64,000 nt of DNA from Maledivibacter halophilus (GCF_900167445.1 NZ_FUZT01000015.1:1-64000), one strand, 5' to 3'. Positions 43,792 through 52,526 are shown, counted from the first letter of the stretch. Notes: generated by a model from the letters alone, not told the origin. Numbers and translations: made by a program.

Positions 43792-45453
43792 ATGCCAACA
43801 GCAGCAATCTACGCAAGAAAATCTAAAGCCACCGATAAAGGTGAATCTTTAGAAAACCAAATAAACAGGGGAAAAGCTCTATGTGAGCTCCGTGAATGGG
43901 ACCATGTAGTGTATGAGGATTATGATGTTTCAGGTAAGACTTTAGAACGTCCTGGATTTGAAAGAATGATGAAGGATATACATAATGGGAAAATAAATTA
44001 TGTAGTATGTTACAAGCTAGATAGAATTTCTAGAAGTGTAAATGACTTTTCTAATCTAATTGAAGAACTTAACTCTATAGATATAGGTTTTATTTGTATT
44101 AAAGATAATTTTGACACTTCTACACCCATGGGCCGAGCAATGATGTACATAACCAGTGTATTCGCTCAGCTAGAAAGAGAAACTATTGCTGAAAGAGTTA
44201 AAGATAACATGATTGACCGTGCTAAAATGGGAAAATGGAATGGTGGACCAGTACCATATGGTTTTGATCTACTTAAAGAAACTATAGAGAATAATGGAAG
44301 AAATAAAAAGATTTCAAAATTAGTAATAAATAATGATGAAGCAGCAAAAATAAAAGAGTTTTATAAATGGTATTTAGAATCTGATGGCTCTATAAGAAGT
44401 AATACTACCAGAGCAAATGAAAAAGGATATAAAACTAAAAATAGAACTGATTGGTCTCATAACCAAATGTCCAGGATATTAAAAAATCCCCTTTATTGTA
44501 TAGCAGACCCTGAAGTTTATACCTACTTTAAAAATAATACTGACGTGCAAATAATAAACGATAAGGAAGATTTTAATGGTACTACAAATGGTCTAATGTA
44601 TTATAATCGCAGAAAATCCCATAAAAAGACTACTAGAAAACGCAATAAAGATGAATGGATTTTAGCTATCGGAGAACACCATGGAATTATTTCTGGGGAA
44701 ATATTCAAAAGTGTACAGGAAAAGTTAAATTTCAACAAAAGCAGAGCTCCAAGAGAAGGAAAAAGTTATATATCTCCTCTATCCGGACTTGTTAAATGTG
44801 ACAGGTGCGATGCTTCTATGTCTGTATTTGGTAGTAACAAATCTAAAAAACGATACAGATATTTTAGATGTATAACTAAAGAACAAAAGGCCAAAGTACT
44901 TTGCGATAATAGCAACGTAAGAGCTGATATTTTGGAAGATTTAATAGTTAATCATATTATTGGTCTATGTGATAATAAAAAATTAATACAGGAGCTAATA
45001 GAAAACGGCAACAATGAAATAGAAAACAATAAACTCCCTCTAGTGGCTAAAAGAAATAAATTTTATAATAAATTGGATAGTATCGAAAATGAAATAAACA
45101 ATCTTGCATCTGCTTTAGGAAAAGGTACACTCCCAGAATTGATTATTAAAAAGAGATATAAAGAACTTGAAAAAAACAAGCAAGATATTAAAACTAGACT
45201 TAATAATATAGAATATGAACTTAATAGTAGCTATGAATATAGCTATGATTTAGAAAGCATTATTCAATACATAAAAGATTTTAAAAACTCATATAGATAT
45301 TTACACTTTAATGAAAAGAAAAAGCTTTTGAAAAGTATTGTAAAAGAAATAAGAATTAATAGAAACATAGTTAAGCTAGAGCTATATTTTCTTCCAAGTC
45401 AAAAATATGATAGTTCTTCATTTTGCTTACGCAAGGACATGGATTCATACTAG
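43792..45453 (+). CDS. Large serine recombinase (integrase)
   Basis: 553 residues. The catalytic domain has the nucleophile S11 (IYARKSKATDKGESLENQIN), the YKLDRISRS motif, and PMGRAMMYITSVFAQLERET. A zinc ribbon (CDRCDASMSVFG, then YFRCITKEQ...CDNSN) and a C-terminal coiled coil (about 430-520) follow. This is the layout of phage and element integrases that act without supercoiling. Its 3' end crosses the junction: the last eight codons (LRKDMDSY) and stop are yifB sequence read in the other direction, so the C-terminal tail would change upon excision. AAAGGAG before ATG; SOS-like box upstream. Confidence 0.93.
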   Translation: MPTAAIYARKSKATDKGESLENQINRGKALCELREWDHVVYEDYDVSGKTLERPGFERMMKDIHNGKINYVVCYKLDRISRSVNDFSNLIEELNSIDIGFICIKDNFDTSTPMGRAMMYITSVFAQLERETIAERVKDNMIDRAKMGKWNGGPVPYGFDLLKETIENNGRNKKISKLVINNDEAAKIKEFYKWYLESDGSIRSNTTRANEKGYKTKNRTDWSHNQMSRILKNPLYCIADPEVYTYFKNNTDVQIINDKEDFNGTTNGLMYYNRRKSHKKTTRKRNKDEWILAIGEHHGIISGEIFKSVQEKLNFNKSRAPREGKSYISPLSGLVKCDRCDASMSVFGSNKSKKRYRYFRCITKEQKAKVLCDNSNVRADILEDLIVNHIIGLCDNKKLIQELIENGNNEIENNKLPLVAKRNKFYNKLDSIENEINNLASALGKGTLPELIIKKRYKELEKNKQDIKTRLNNIEYELNSSYEYSYDLESIIQYIKDFKNSYRYLHFNEKKKLLKSIVKEIRINRNIVKLELYFLPSQKYDSSSFCLRKDMDSY

Positions 45454-46489
45454 CAACTAAAATAAATTTTGATGGATATGTTACCGTTGCATTTACTCTA
45501 GAAATAGTTACTTTTTCATCTTCCATAGGTTGTCTTAACACTTCTAAATGGTTCTTTTGAAATTCTGTAAGTTCATCTAGAAACAAAACTCCTAGATGAG
45601 CTAAAGAAACGTCTCCAGGTTTAGGTGTTTTGCCTCCACCTATCAATGAAACTTTTGATGTGGTATGATGAGGCGCAATAAATGGCCTGACCTTTATTAG
45701 ACCTTTATTACTTGGCAAAAGACCGGAAATACTGTATATTTTTGTTACTTCAATTGATTCTTCTATGTCCATGTCGGGGAGTATAGTGGGAAATCTTCTG
45801 GCCAGCATAGTTTTTCCTGAGCCTGGAGGACCAATTAATAATATATTATGTCCTCCTGCAGCTGCTATCTCCATAGCTCTTTTGACTCCCTGTTGTCCTG
45901 ACACTTCACTAAAATCCATATTATAGATTCTATGCTTTTGATTTTCATTTTTGGTATTTATTTTCTTTTGTATATTAAACTCCCCACGGAAAAAATCTAT
46001 AACCTCCGCTAGATTTTCAAAGGGATAAACCTCAATATCTTCAATAATACTAGCTTCATTATAATTATCAATTGGCAAAATAATTTTTCTATATCCTTTT
46101 TCTCTTAAAGAAATAACAATAGGAAGAACCCCAATAACCTTGTTCAACTTACCATTTAAAGATAGCTCACCAATAAAGACATATTCAGACAAATCTTTAT
46201 TAGAAATCTGATTTGAAGCACTTAATAATCCAACTGCCATAGGTAAATCCAAATGAGTACCTTCCTTTTTTGTATTGGCAGGGGCTAAATTTATAGTTAA
46301 TCTCTTAATTGGAAAATTAAATCCGGAATTCTTTATAGCTGCTCTTATTCTCTCCTTTGATTCTCTAACTGTAGTATCAGGAAGCCCAACTATTGAAAAA
46401 GAAGGTAAACCATTGGATATATCTGTTTCTACATTTACTATTTCTCCATCAAGACCAATAAGAACACAGCTAATAATATTTGACAACAC
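45371..46489 (-). pseudogene. yifB: yifB/comM truncated by the element (N-terminal 70 %)
   Basis: 372 residues. LPSFSIVGLPDTTVRESKER, APANTKKEGTHLDLPMAVGL, Walker A GPPGSGKTMLARRFP, and FLDELTEFQKNHLEVLRQP are all classic YifB/ComM (Mg-chelatase-like AAA+) sequence. The family is usually about 500 residues and continues CGYYGDP after MNPCPC; here the frame turns into element sequence (VSKMKNYHIFDLEE) and stops. ComM promotes branch migration in natural transformation. The product lacks sensor 2 and the lid and is probably inactive. It is next to yraN and rnhB, as usual in clostridia. Confidence 0.92.
45430..45448. other. Attachment site junction in yifB (attR- or attL-type)
   Basis: CGCAAGGACATGGATTCAT (plus strand) is the last stretch that fits the conserved YifB codons for MNPCPC. 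Immediately left of it, codons diverge (VSK instead of the expected GY/GF). The crossover core lies within or next to this segment. Confidence 0.7.
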
Positions 46490-46658
46490 CTGTAGATCAC
46501 CCTTTATAATTTGAGTATTTTAGTTATAATTCAATATTTTTTTCAAATACCCTTCTTTATTTTACAATTTTTCCATTTATTTATAGATTAATGCTCATAA
46601 AATTCTAAAGACGAAGGGAGAAGCTAAAGATTATAAGATAAAAATAAATGTATATAAA

Positions 46659-46716
46659 ACAAAACTGTGGAGCTTTAAAAAATCATCATAGATCTTTTAA
46701 AGATTCCACAGTTTTT
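46659..46716. terminator. Bidirectional terminator between yifB and DUF2798
   Basis: AAAACTGTGGA...TTTTAAA...TCCACAGTTTT: long stem with A and T flanks. It would end transcription of the leftward DUF2798 gene. Confidence 0.75.
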
Positions 46717-46749
46717 GAATCTAATTTGCCCTAGCAAATTATTTTAAAT

Positions 46750-46977
46750 TTAATCTTCTATTATTTTATTAACAATTTTTTCAGTCAAAGGAATAGCTAT
46801 ATTAGCTAAAGGAATAGATATACCTACTCCAACTAAAGAAGAATTTAAAAAAGCTTTTAAAAAGTCTTTAGTAAATCCTACGTTTATTATTACCATAAAG
46901 AACGCAATTGGAACAGATATTAATATTGCTGCTATACATGAAAATATAATACCCTTGTACTTTTTGTTTATTTTGAT
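46750..46977 (-). CDS. DUF2798-like two-helix membrane protein with an ATC start codon
   Basis: 75 residues, two membrane helices (IIFSCIAAILISVPIAFF and VGVGISIPLANIAIPL) separated by NVGFTKDFLKAFLNS: the DUF2798 layout. There is no ATG, GTG or TTG ahead of the first helix in frame; a TAA lies just upstream. AAAGGGGG is 8 bp before an ATC that is where the start should be (46977). So either ATC is used, or the start has mutated. It follows marR by about 30 bp as a two-gene operon. Confidence 0.65.
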   Translation of the reverse strand: MKINKKYKGIIFSCIAAILISVPIAFFMVIINVGFTKDFLKAFLNSSLVGVGISIPLANIAIPLTEKIVNKIIED

Positions 46978-47006
46978 TTTCTTAACCCCCTTTTATAAAT
47001 TATTAC

Positions 47007-47450
47007 TTATTTTTTATCATTAGACTTCTCTAATGCTCTTAAAGACATATCCTTTAATACTCTAGAGACCTCTTTAATCTCATCATTGCTAATATTCACT
47101 GAAATAATTTTATCCCATGAATTTAATGCCCCATCTATCCTAGATTTTATTGATAAAGCCTTATTAGTAACACAAATTCTATAAGCCCTTTTGTCATCTT
47201 CATCTTTATATCTCTTAATATAACCTTTCCTTTCAAGTTTTTTTAAACTTCTTGCTGTCAATGCCTTATCAATATAGTACATAGAAGATAATTTTTCCTG
47301 ATTCAGTTCTTTATTTTCATATAGTTTTATTAAAAAAATATATTCTGAAGATGTTATATTTAAATCTTTTAATTCATTATTAATATAAATTTGAAACTGT
47401 CTGTATATAAGAGAAATCCATTTGCCTAGTTCCTCATATATGTTTTCCAT
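47007..47450 (-). CDS. MarR-family regulator
   Basis: 147 residues: IYRQFQIYINNELKDLNITS then EYIFLIKLYENKELNQEKLSS, winged helix ALTARSLKKLERKGYIKR and the wing DEDDKRAYRICVT, all typical of MarR. The downstream DUF2798 membrane gene may be its target. A perfect TTGACA/TATAAT promoter lies upstream, and its spacer contains a palindrome-like element that could be the auto-operator. Confidence 0.9.
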   Translation of the reverse strand: MENIYEELGKWISLIYRQFQIYINNELKDLNITSSEYIFLIKLYENKELNQEKLSSMYYIDKALTARSLKKLERKGYIKRYKDEDDKRAYRICVTNKALSIKSRIDGALNSWDKIISVNISNDEIKEVSRVLKDMSLRALEKSNDKK

Positions 47451-47468
47451 AATTTATCACCTATTTTA

Positions 47469-47497
47469 ATTATAGGTAATTTTAGATGACATGTCAA
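47469..47497 (-). promoter_or_regulatory. marR promoter with operator-like spacer
   Basis: Read leftward: TTGACA (47497-47492), 17 bp, TATAAT (47474-47469). The spacer holds GTAATTTTAGATGAC (plus 47476-47490), 14/15 identical to operator 2 of the element switch (25516-25530). Confidence 0.85.
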
Positions 47498-47773
47498 CAT
47501 TATACTAGATTTCGTTTTAGATATTATTCGAAATTTATATAAATATAGTTCAACTAACTCCCATAACCACTGGTAAAGAAATCTCAGTGGCTACTTCCAT
47601 TTCTTTACTTTCTCAGTCATACATCCATAGATAAACAAAATTTATTAAACTTCAAAGTAGTTTATCTTTATTAATATATATTTTTATATTATTTTCCTTA
47701 ACATATTGCCTTTCACTGGAATATTATACTATTGAACAAAAGAATATTTTAATAATTAATTGGAGGTGAATCA

Positions 47774-47920
47774 ATGTCTGGTAATTTATTTGATGGGTTA
47801 CTTGGTGGTTTTGGAAAGGACAATAATTTACTGTTACTATTGTTAATTTTCTTCTTATTTAGTGGTGGAGATCTCTTTGGTGGGGACTGTTCAGGGCCTC
47901 ATAATAGGCCCCATCATTAA
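47774..47920 (+). CDS. 48-aa Gly-rich hydrophobic small protein
   Basis: MSGNLFDGLLGGFGKDNNLL starts a 48-residue protein with one hydrophobic stretch (LLLLLLIFFLF) between Gly-rich ends and a CSGPHNRPHH tail. TTGGAGGTG lies 7 bp before its ATG and a terminator follows. It is reminiscent of small sporulation or envelope-associated proteins of Firmicutes. No firm family. Confidence 0.6.
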   Translation: MSGNLFDGLLGGFGKDNNLLLLLLIFFLFSGGDLFGGDCSGPHNRPHH

Positions 47921-47990
47921 TATATAGTAAAACAAATTGAATTTTAGTGTTGTTTACCCTTATAGCAAATTAGAAAATATAATATTTAAA

Positions 47991-48018
47991 AGAGCTGGGA
48001 AAATTCTCAGCTTTTTTT
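47991..48018 (+). terminator. Terminator after the small Gly-rich gene
   Basis: AGAGCTGGGAAAATTCTCAGCT stem-loop followed by TTTTTT. Confidence 0.75.
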
Positions 48019-48030
48019 ATGTTATAATAT

Positions 48031-48230
48031 GACTAATTTAACCTGTTGTGCTAGTAAATCAAATTTTCTGTTCTAAAATATAAACTAGGGAGTTTTAATA
48101 TTTCATTTTAGTGATTTTTATAAACCTGTTTTCACCTTAAAAATCGTATATAAAAACAGGTTTATAGCATGAACGAAAAGGAAATATTAAAACTCCCGAT
48201 ATAGGAACCAGCACAACGAGTTAATTTAAC
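48031..48230. repeat. Long imperfect palindrome, MITE-like
   Basis: The two halves are nearly perfect reverse complements. The outer arms are TTTAACCTGTTGTGCT and AGCACAACGAGTTAA, the middle arms GGGAGTTTTAATATTTC and GAAATATTAAAACTCCC, and the inner arms ATAAACCTGTTTT and AAAACAGGTTTAT, around a short loop near 48138. The total is about 200 bp with no ORF. It would fold as one hairpin as RNA or DNA. Confidence 0.75.
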
Positions 48231-48260
48231 AAATTTAAAATCCAGGAGGTTTTTTTACCT

Positions 48261-48488
48261 ATGAAAAGAAAAATTAATTTAAATAAGGAAGCGAAAGATT
48301 TGATTACCTCAGAAATCAAAAGATATTTTTCAAAGGAACGTGAAGAAGATATTGGAGATTTAGCTGCCACTATACTACTAGACTTTTTATGTGAAAATAT
48401 AGGTCCCATTTTTTATAATCAAGGAATAAAGGATTCAATCATCTATATAAATGACAAATTGGATGACTTATATAACCTAGAAATCTAA
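48261..48488 (+). CDS. DUF2164 family protein
   Basis: 75 residues. LITSEIKRYFSKEREEDIGD then LAATILLDFLCENIGPIFYN and QGIKDSIIY are the DUF2164 pattern. Function unknown. CCAGGAGG lies upstream of the ATG. Confidence 0.85.
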   Translation: MKRKINLNKEAKDLITSEIKRYFSKEREEDIGDLAATILLDFLCENIGPIFYNQGIKDSIIYINDKLDDLYNLEI

Positions 48489-48584
48489 AAATCTAGAAAT
48501 ATTTAACATTTAATCTATAGGTTTAACACATTCATACTCCTATGCATAATATATAATGAAAAGCTTTTTAAGTGGAGTGATCAT

Positions 48585-49118
48585 ATGTTAAATAGAAAAA
48601 TACAACCTCGTAAACCACAAAGGTGTTTTAATCATTGTGCTATAAAGTATACTGTTGAAAAAGAAGATACAATTCATAAAATTGCATCAAATTTCAATAT
48701 TTCTTTACGGGATTTAAAAAAGTACAATCGTCATATAATGAATTTAAATTATATTACTGAAGGTGATGTGATTTGTATTCCAAAGCCCCATCCCCATTGT
48801 TCATTTATAGAACCTTCATCTAATGCTCCCAAGGATTCTTATGTTCTTGTGGCAAGCTCTAATGGAATATGTATTTTAGCAAATTTACCTCCTATAGATA
48901 GATTAAAAGGAGATTACAACAGTTACTATGCCTATGCAATGGGAATGTTTAACTATGATTATGTAAAACTATCTAACGTATCTAAAAATCCCTCTATTTG
49001 GCTAGGAGAAATTAAAAATATCGAATTGAATCCTTTTACTAAAATTCTAATTAGTGCAAATAAGGAAAATAGCTCATTAAATCCTCCAGGTGACCTTGTG
49101 CTATTTGAAAATACCTAA
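48585..49118 (+). CDS. LysM-domain protein
   Basis: 177 residues. An N-terminal LysM domain (KYTVEKEDTIHKIASNFNIS, then GDVICIPKP) is the peptidoglycan-binding fold, also used by spore-coat proteins. The rest (about 75-177) is beta-rich with no known enzyme motif. No signal peptide is visible, in line with spore coat or cytosolic LysM proteins of clostridia. It has its own terminator. Confidence 0.8.
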   Translation: MLNRKIQPRKPQRCFNHCAIKYTVEKEDTIHKIASNFNISLRDLKKYNRHIMNLNYITEGDVICIPKPHPHCSFIEPSSNAPKDSYVLVASSNGICILANLPPIDRLKGDYNSYYAYAMGMFNYDYVKLSNVSKNPSIWLGEIKNIELNPFTKILISANKENSSLNPPGDLVLFENT

Positions 49119-49131
49119 TTTTCTCTTTATA

Positions 49132-49160
49132 CGATTGTTTTTTCAATCGTTTTTTCTTTG
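49132..49160 (+). terminator. Terminator after the LysM gene
   Basis: ACGATTG-TTTTTT-CAATCGT stem followed by TTTTT, 14 bp after the stop. Confidence 0.8.
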
Positions 49161-49165
49161 TACCT

Positions 49166-49525
49166 TCAGTATAAAATATTTTCTACATGATTTATCTTTA
49201 TATAATTTTCTTTATTCATAAAAACTTCTATTGCATCTACTCGTATGTTAGAATTATAGATTCTATTTTGGGACAGATAAAATTGAAGTGTTTTTAATAT
49301 ATGTTTCATTTTTACCGCATTTATAGATTCGATAGGTCTACCATATAGTGTACTACGTCTAGTTTTAACCTCAATAAATACATAATAATCTTTAAATTTT
49401 GCTATAATATCAATTTCTCCAAATCTACATCTATAATTACAGTCTATTATCTTATATCCCTTTTTTCTTAGATATTTTACTGCTGCTGCTTCCCCCATAT
49501 CCCCTATAGTTTTTGTCCTCAACAT
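49166..49525 (-). CDS. yraN: YraN family (UPF0102) nuclease-like protein
   Basis: 119 residues. GDMGEAAAVKYLRKKGYKII then CRFGEIDIIAKFKDYYVFIE and VKTRRS hold the E-x-D and E-x-K of a restriction-endonuclease-like fold seen in YraN. The physiological role is poorly defined. In clostridia it usually sits between yifB and rnhB, as it did here before the element arrived. Confidence 0.92.
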   Translation of the reverse strand: MLRTKTIGDMGEAAAVKYLRKKGYKIIDCNYRCRFGEIDIIAKFKDYYVFIEVKTRRSTLYGRPIESINAVKMKHILKTLQFYLSQNRIYNSNIRVDAIEVFMNKENYIKINHVENILY

Positions 49526-49533
49526 ATATCCCC

Positions 49534-49791
49534 CTATTCATTATCCAATTTAGCTATAAAGGCTAAAACCTCTGCAACAACATTGTAAAGCTCCGGAGGT
49601 ATTTCTTCCCCAATAGACAAATTATATAATTGTTGTGACAGCTTTTCATCCTTATAAATAGGAACATCATGCTTTTTAGCGACATCTTCTATCTTATCAG
49701 CTGTAATTCCTACACCTTGAGCTACTACCTTAGGTGCCGTATCCTTCTTTGAGTCATATCTCAAGGCATTGGCAATTCTTTTCTTTTTCAT
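49534..49791 (-). CDS. FlhB C-terminal-domain homologue (YlqH-like)
   Basis: 85 residues. ALRYDSKKDTAPKVVAQG then DVPIYKDEKLSQQLYNLSIG matches the cytosolic C-terminal domain of the flagellar export switch FlhB, without the membrane part. The autocleaving NPTH is not present, so it is a diverged stand-alone version like Bacillus YlqH. It starts 4 bp after the stop of the upstream YlqG-like gene. Confidence 0.88.
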   Translation of the reverse strand: MKKKRIANALRYDSKKDTAPKVVAQGVGITADKIEDVAKKHDVPIYKDEKLSQQLYNLSIGEEIPPELYNVVAEVLAFIAKLDNE

Positions 49792-49795
49792 ATCA

Positions 49796-51268
49796 CTACA
49801 CCCTTATATCTAAAGTACTTAATTCATTTTTATTTTCATTCATTGTTATATTAGTTAAATCAATTTTATCAGATGAAATATTGTATTTAAATGCAATATT
49901 ATTAAAGTTATATTTTTTAAGACTTTCAACTAAAATACCTTCGTTGAACTTTATAATGCTTTTTATTTTTTCATTACGTACTCGGAAATTTAAATTTATA
50001 TCTTTTCTATTTATTTCAATAAGCACCTGTACTAAATCCATCTTATTTGTGTTAAGAGATACAAATATTTTAGTGTCATTAATATTTATTTTCTTACTAT
50101 TCTTAGAATCATTTTTTATGTAAACATCAAGGTTTTTAAGGGACTTATTAATATATAATGGTATCTGAAAAAAAGACATATTATCATTCAATTTATTGAC
50201 AAAATCCAATGAAGTTTTTATTTCTTCTACATGTTTATTAAATATTTCGGTGACTTCCTTATTAAAACCACTGGTTTTAACAGTCTCAAATTTTTCCATC
50301 AATTCCCTTATTGCTAAGTTCAATTCATCTTTATCTTTTATATTAGATATATTAAATCTTCGGAGTATTTGCAAAATATTTTCTTTAATATTTTTTATAG
50401 GATAATTTTCCTTATTATTGACATCTGAACCTTCTGGTAAAACTTTTTCTTCTAAAATCTTTATGAGATTTTCAATTTGATTTGTTATATTCCTTTTACC
50501 TAATACTATATTGTCTAATAATACAATATTTTTAGTATTAAAATCCATATTATTTTTAAGCATAAAAACTAGTTTTTCAAAAGTAATATTGTTCTCACCC
50601 TTAATAAATTCACTAATAATTGGGGGCCTATCATATGATTTAGACATTTTGCTAGGAATCATATTCTTTTCATTCTGTAAATCTGATTCATTAACTAATA
50701 CATTATTCTTCTCAACAATGTTTTCTTTAGTTGTGGCTTTTAAATAGGGTTCATGATTATTTTGAACTAAATTCTTAAGAAGGTCTTTAATATTATCATT
50801 TAACATATTTTTATTAAATCCTATATCATTTTCCTTAATATATTCAATAACTTTACCATAATATTTTTTTGTCGACTCTATTTCTGAGATTATATCCTTA
50901 GTTATTGGTATTTGATTTTTATATAGAAGTTCTATTAATTTTTTATTATTCTCATCTAATTTTATACCCATTTGAGATAGTTTACCTTCTAAAGAATTCA
51001 ATCCCTTAGCATTACTTTTTATAAATAACTTTTCATCTACCTTGTCAACAACAATAAATTCAACAGTATCTCCCACATTATAATTAAATCCAGAGATATC
51101 CTTTGCCTCTATAGTAAGTTTATTGCTTAGTTCAAGAGTTATTGTATCTCCCACCATAGCTAAAACCTTAGCCTTTAATATATCTCCTAACATTAATCGT
51201 GAGAGCAAGTCACTTTTAACTTGGATTTTATTGTTATATATTGCATTAATCAGGTTTTGTATTTCCAT
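49796..51268 (-). CDS. YlqG/FliK-like hook-length-control-type protein
   Basis: 490 residues, mostly helical and Asn/Lys-rich, with a C-terminal domain (about 370-490; FQIPLYINKSLKNLDVYIKN, then FVSLNTNKMDLVQVLIEIN and LNFRVRN) that resembles the FliK C-terminal domain. It is next to the FlhB-like gene, as ylqG is next to ylqH in Bacillus. ATG at 51268 has AAAGGTGATT upstream; an earlier in-frame start 24 bp up lacks one. Function in non-flagellar context unknown. Confidence 0.75.
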   Translation of the reverse strand: MEIQNLINAIYNNKIQVKSDLLSRLMLGDILKAKVLAMVGDTITLELSNKLTIEAKDISGFNYNVGDTVEFIVVDKVDEKLFIKSNAKGLNSLEGKLSQMGIKLDENNKKLIELLYKNQIPITKDIISEIESTKKYYGKVIEYIKENDIGFNKNMLNDNIKDLLKNLVQNNHEPYLKATTKENIVEKNNVLVNESDLQNEKNMIPSKMSKSYDRPPIISEFIKGENNITFEKLVFMLKNNMDFNTKNIVLLDNIVLGKRNITNQIENLIKILEEKVLPEGSDVNNKENYPIKNIKENILQILRRFNISNIKDKDELNLAIRELMEKFETVKTSGFNKEVTEIFNKHVEEIKTSLDFVNKLNDNMSFFQIPLYINKSLKNLDVYIKNDSKNSKKININDTKIFVSLNTNKMDLVQVLIEINRKDINLNFRVRNEKIKSIIKFNEGILVESLKKYNFNNIAFKYNISSDKIDLTNITMNENKNELSTLDIRV

Positions 51269-51344
51269 AATAATCACCTTTTCTATGGACAAACTGTCAA
51301 AAGAAATAGTTTAAAATCAATAGCGAAAAGCCAATAACTAGGAG

Positions 51345-52115
51345 CTATATATTTTTCAAAAAACTTTTCCTATGGACTGGAGTTACCCCGTATTTATTAA
51401 TTGCTTCATAATGCTCTTTTGTTCCATAGCCCTTATGCTTTGAAAAATTATATCCTGGGTATTTTCTGTCATATTCTCTAACTAAATTATCTCTCGTTAC
51501 CTTGGCTATAATTGATGCAGCTGCTATAGATATACTTTTACTATCCCCTTTAACTATACTTCTTTGCTTTATATTTATATCGGCTAATTCTAAAGCATCT
51601 ATTAATAAAAAGTCTGGTTTTATTTTTAAATCATATATAGCCCTCTTCATTGCAAGCTTTGTAGCATTAAATATATTTATTTGATCTATAATTCTATTAT
51701 CTACAATTCCAACTCCTACATATAAAGCTGAATTATATATTTCTTTAAATAACTTTTCTCTTCTTTTCTCAGGTATCTTTTTTGAATCATCTACTCCGAG
51801 GATGATTTTATTTTTAGGCAGTATTACAGCAGAAGCCACTACAGGACCCGCTAAAGGCCCTCGACCAGCTTCATCTAAGCCGGCTATCAAATTATACCCT
51901 AAGTCAAAAAATCTTCCTTCTATTTGCCAAAGCTCTTCTAATCTTTTTATTTCCTTATTAATACTCTCCTGCTTTTTTTCCAATTTTAATGCATATTTTC
52001 TTACTGATTTTCTACTATCCTGATTAAGAATATCTATATAGGAAAATCTATCTTTCTCATCTAAATTATTAATATATTTTTCTATCTCTTTGCAAGACAT
52101 CTTTGAAAAATCCAT
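51345..52115 (-). CDS. rnhB: Ribonuclease HII
   Basis: 256 residues. AGLDEAGRGPLAGPVVASAV contains the catalytic D81 and E82; VDDSKKIPEKRRE and KPDFLLIDALEL hold the further Asp residues; IAAASIIAKVTRD is the RNase HII signature. It removes RNA from RNA-DNA hybrids and misincorporated ribonucleotides. An N-terminal extension of about 75 helical residues is typical for Firmicutes. Confidence 0.95.
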   Translation of the reverse strand: MDFSKMSCKEIEKYINNLDEKDRFSYIDILNQDSRKSVRKYALKLEKKQESINKEIKRLEELWQIEGRFFDLGYNLIAGLDEAGRGPLAGPVVASAVILPKNKIILGVDDSKKIPEKRREKLFKEIYNSALYVGVGIVDNRIIDQINIFNATKLAMKRAIYDLKIKPDFLLIDALELADINIKQRSIVKGDSKSISIAAASIIAKVTRDNLVREYDRKYPGYNFSKHKGYGTKEHYEAINKYGVTPVHRKSFLKNI

Positions 52116-52311
52116 ATATTAATTATCCTTTCCAAATTAAATTTTTGTTGTTACAAGTTATTTGTTGTTACAACTTACATATTCTAAGCTGCAAGTTTTT
52201 TGATCATTCTATTGTAATTAAAAAATTTTATGTTTTCTGCTATTATTTTATTTCTATTGATTCCTTTTAATTTCCTCTATTTTTTAAGCTAAATTTCCTA
52301 TGAATGTTAAT

Positions 52312-52433
52312 TGAGGAAATTGCATAACTCTAATTTGGCTGGGTTACATAATATATATGGTATGGCTTTGAAGATTTTAAAACTATATGTAGTAGATAAT
52401 CTTTTGGGAAGGTAATTATGCAATTTGCTCACT
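52312..52433. repeat. Short MITE-like element
   Basis: Terminal inverted repeats TTGAGGAAATTGCATAA and TTATGCAATTTGCTCAC (15 of 17 positions) bound about 120 bp with no reading frame. It sits in the 400-bp gap between rnhB and rbgA; no other gene was found there. Confidence 0.55.
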
Positions 52434-52453
52434 TAATAAAATAACACATTACA

Positions 52454-52495
52454 AAAACGAGGAGCACTTTAAAGTGCTCCTATGCTCTATCTTTT
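52454..52495 (-). terminator. Terminator of the rplS-lepB-rbgA side
   Basis: AGGAGCACTTTAAAGTGCTCCT perfect palindrome; on the leftward strand it is followed by CGTTTTTG. It lies about 32 bp past rbgA. Confidence 0.75.
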
Positions 52496-52526
52496 ACTTG
52501 GAACATGGAACTTGTAACTTAACCTA

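Larger units (their letters stand above)
1..45440. mobile_element. Integrated plasmid-like/conjugative-type island (left end outside window)
   Basis: The right boundary is at about 45.43-45.45 kb, where YifB/ComM homology stops abruptly next to a large serine recombinase. Leftward of it lie a replication-initiator-like gene, ParM/ParR-like partition genes, a repressor switch, a Tad/type IV-like secretion cluster, a restriction-modification operon, a TnpB relic and other accessory genes. None of these belongs in the conserved yifB-yraN-rnhB neighbourhood. The C-terminal third of yifB is absent here and is predicted at the far left end, outside the window. No relaxase, VirD4 or VirB4 is visible, so self-transfer is not shown. 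The element may be composite: the cargo between 26 and 43 kb could have been acquired separately. Confidence 0.8.
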
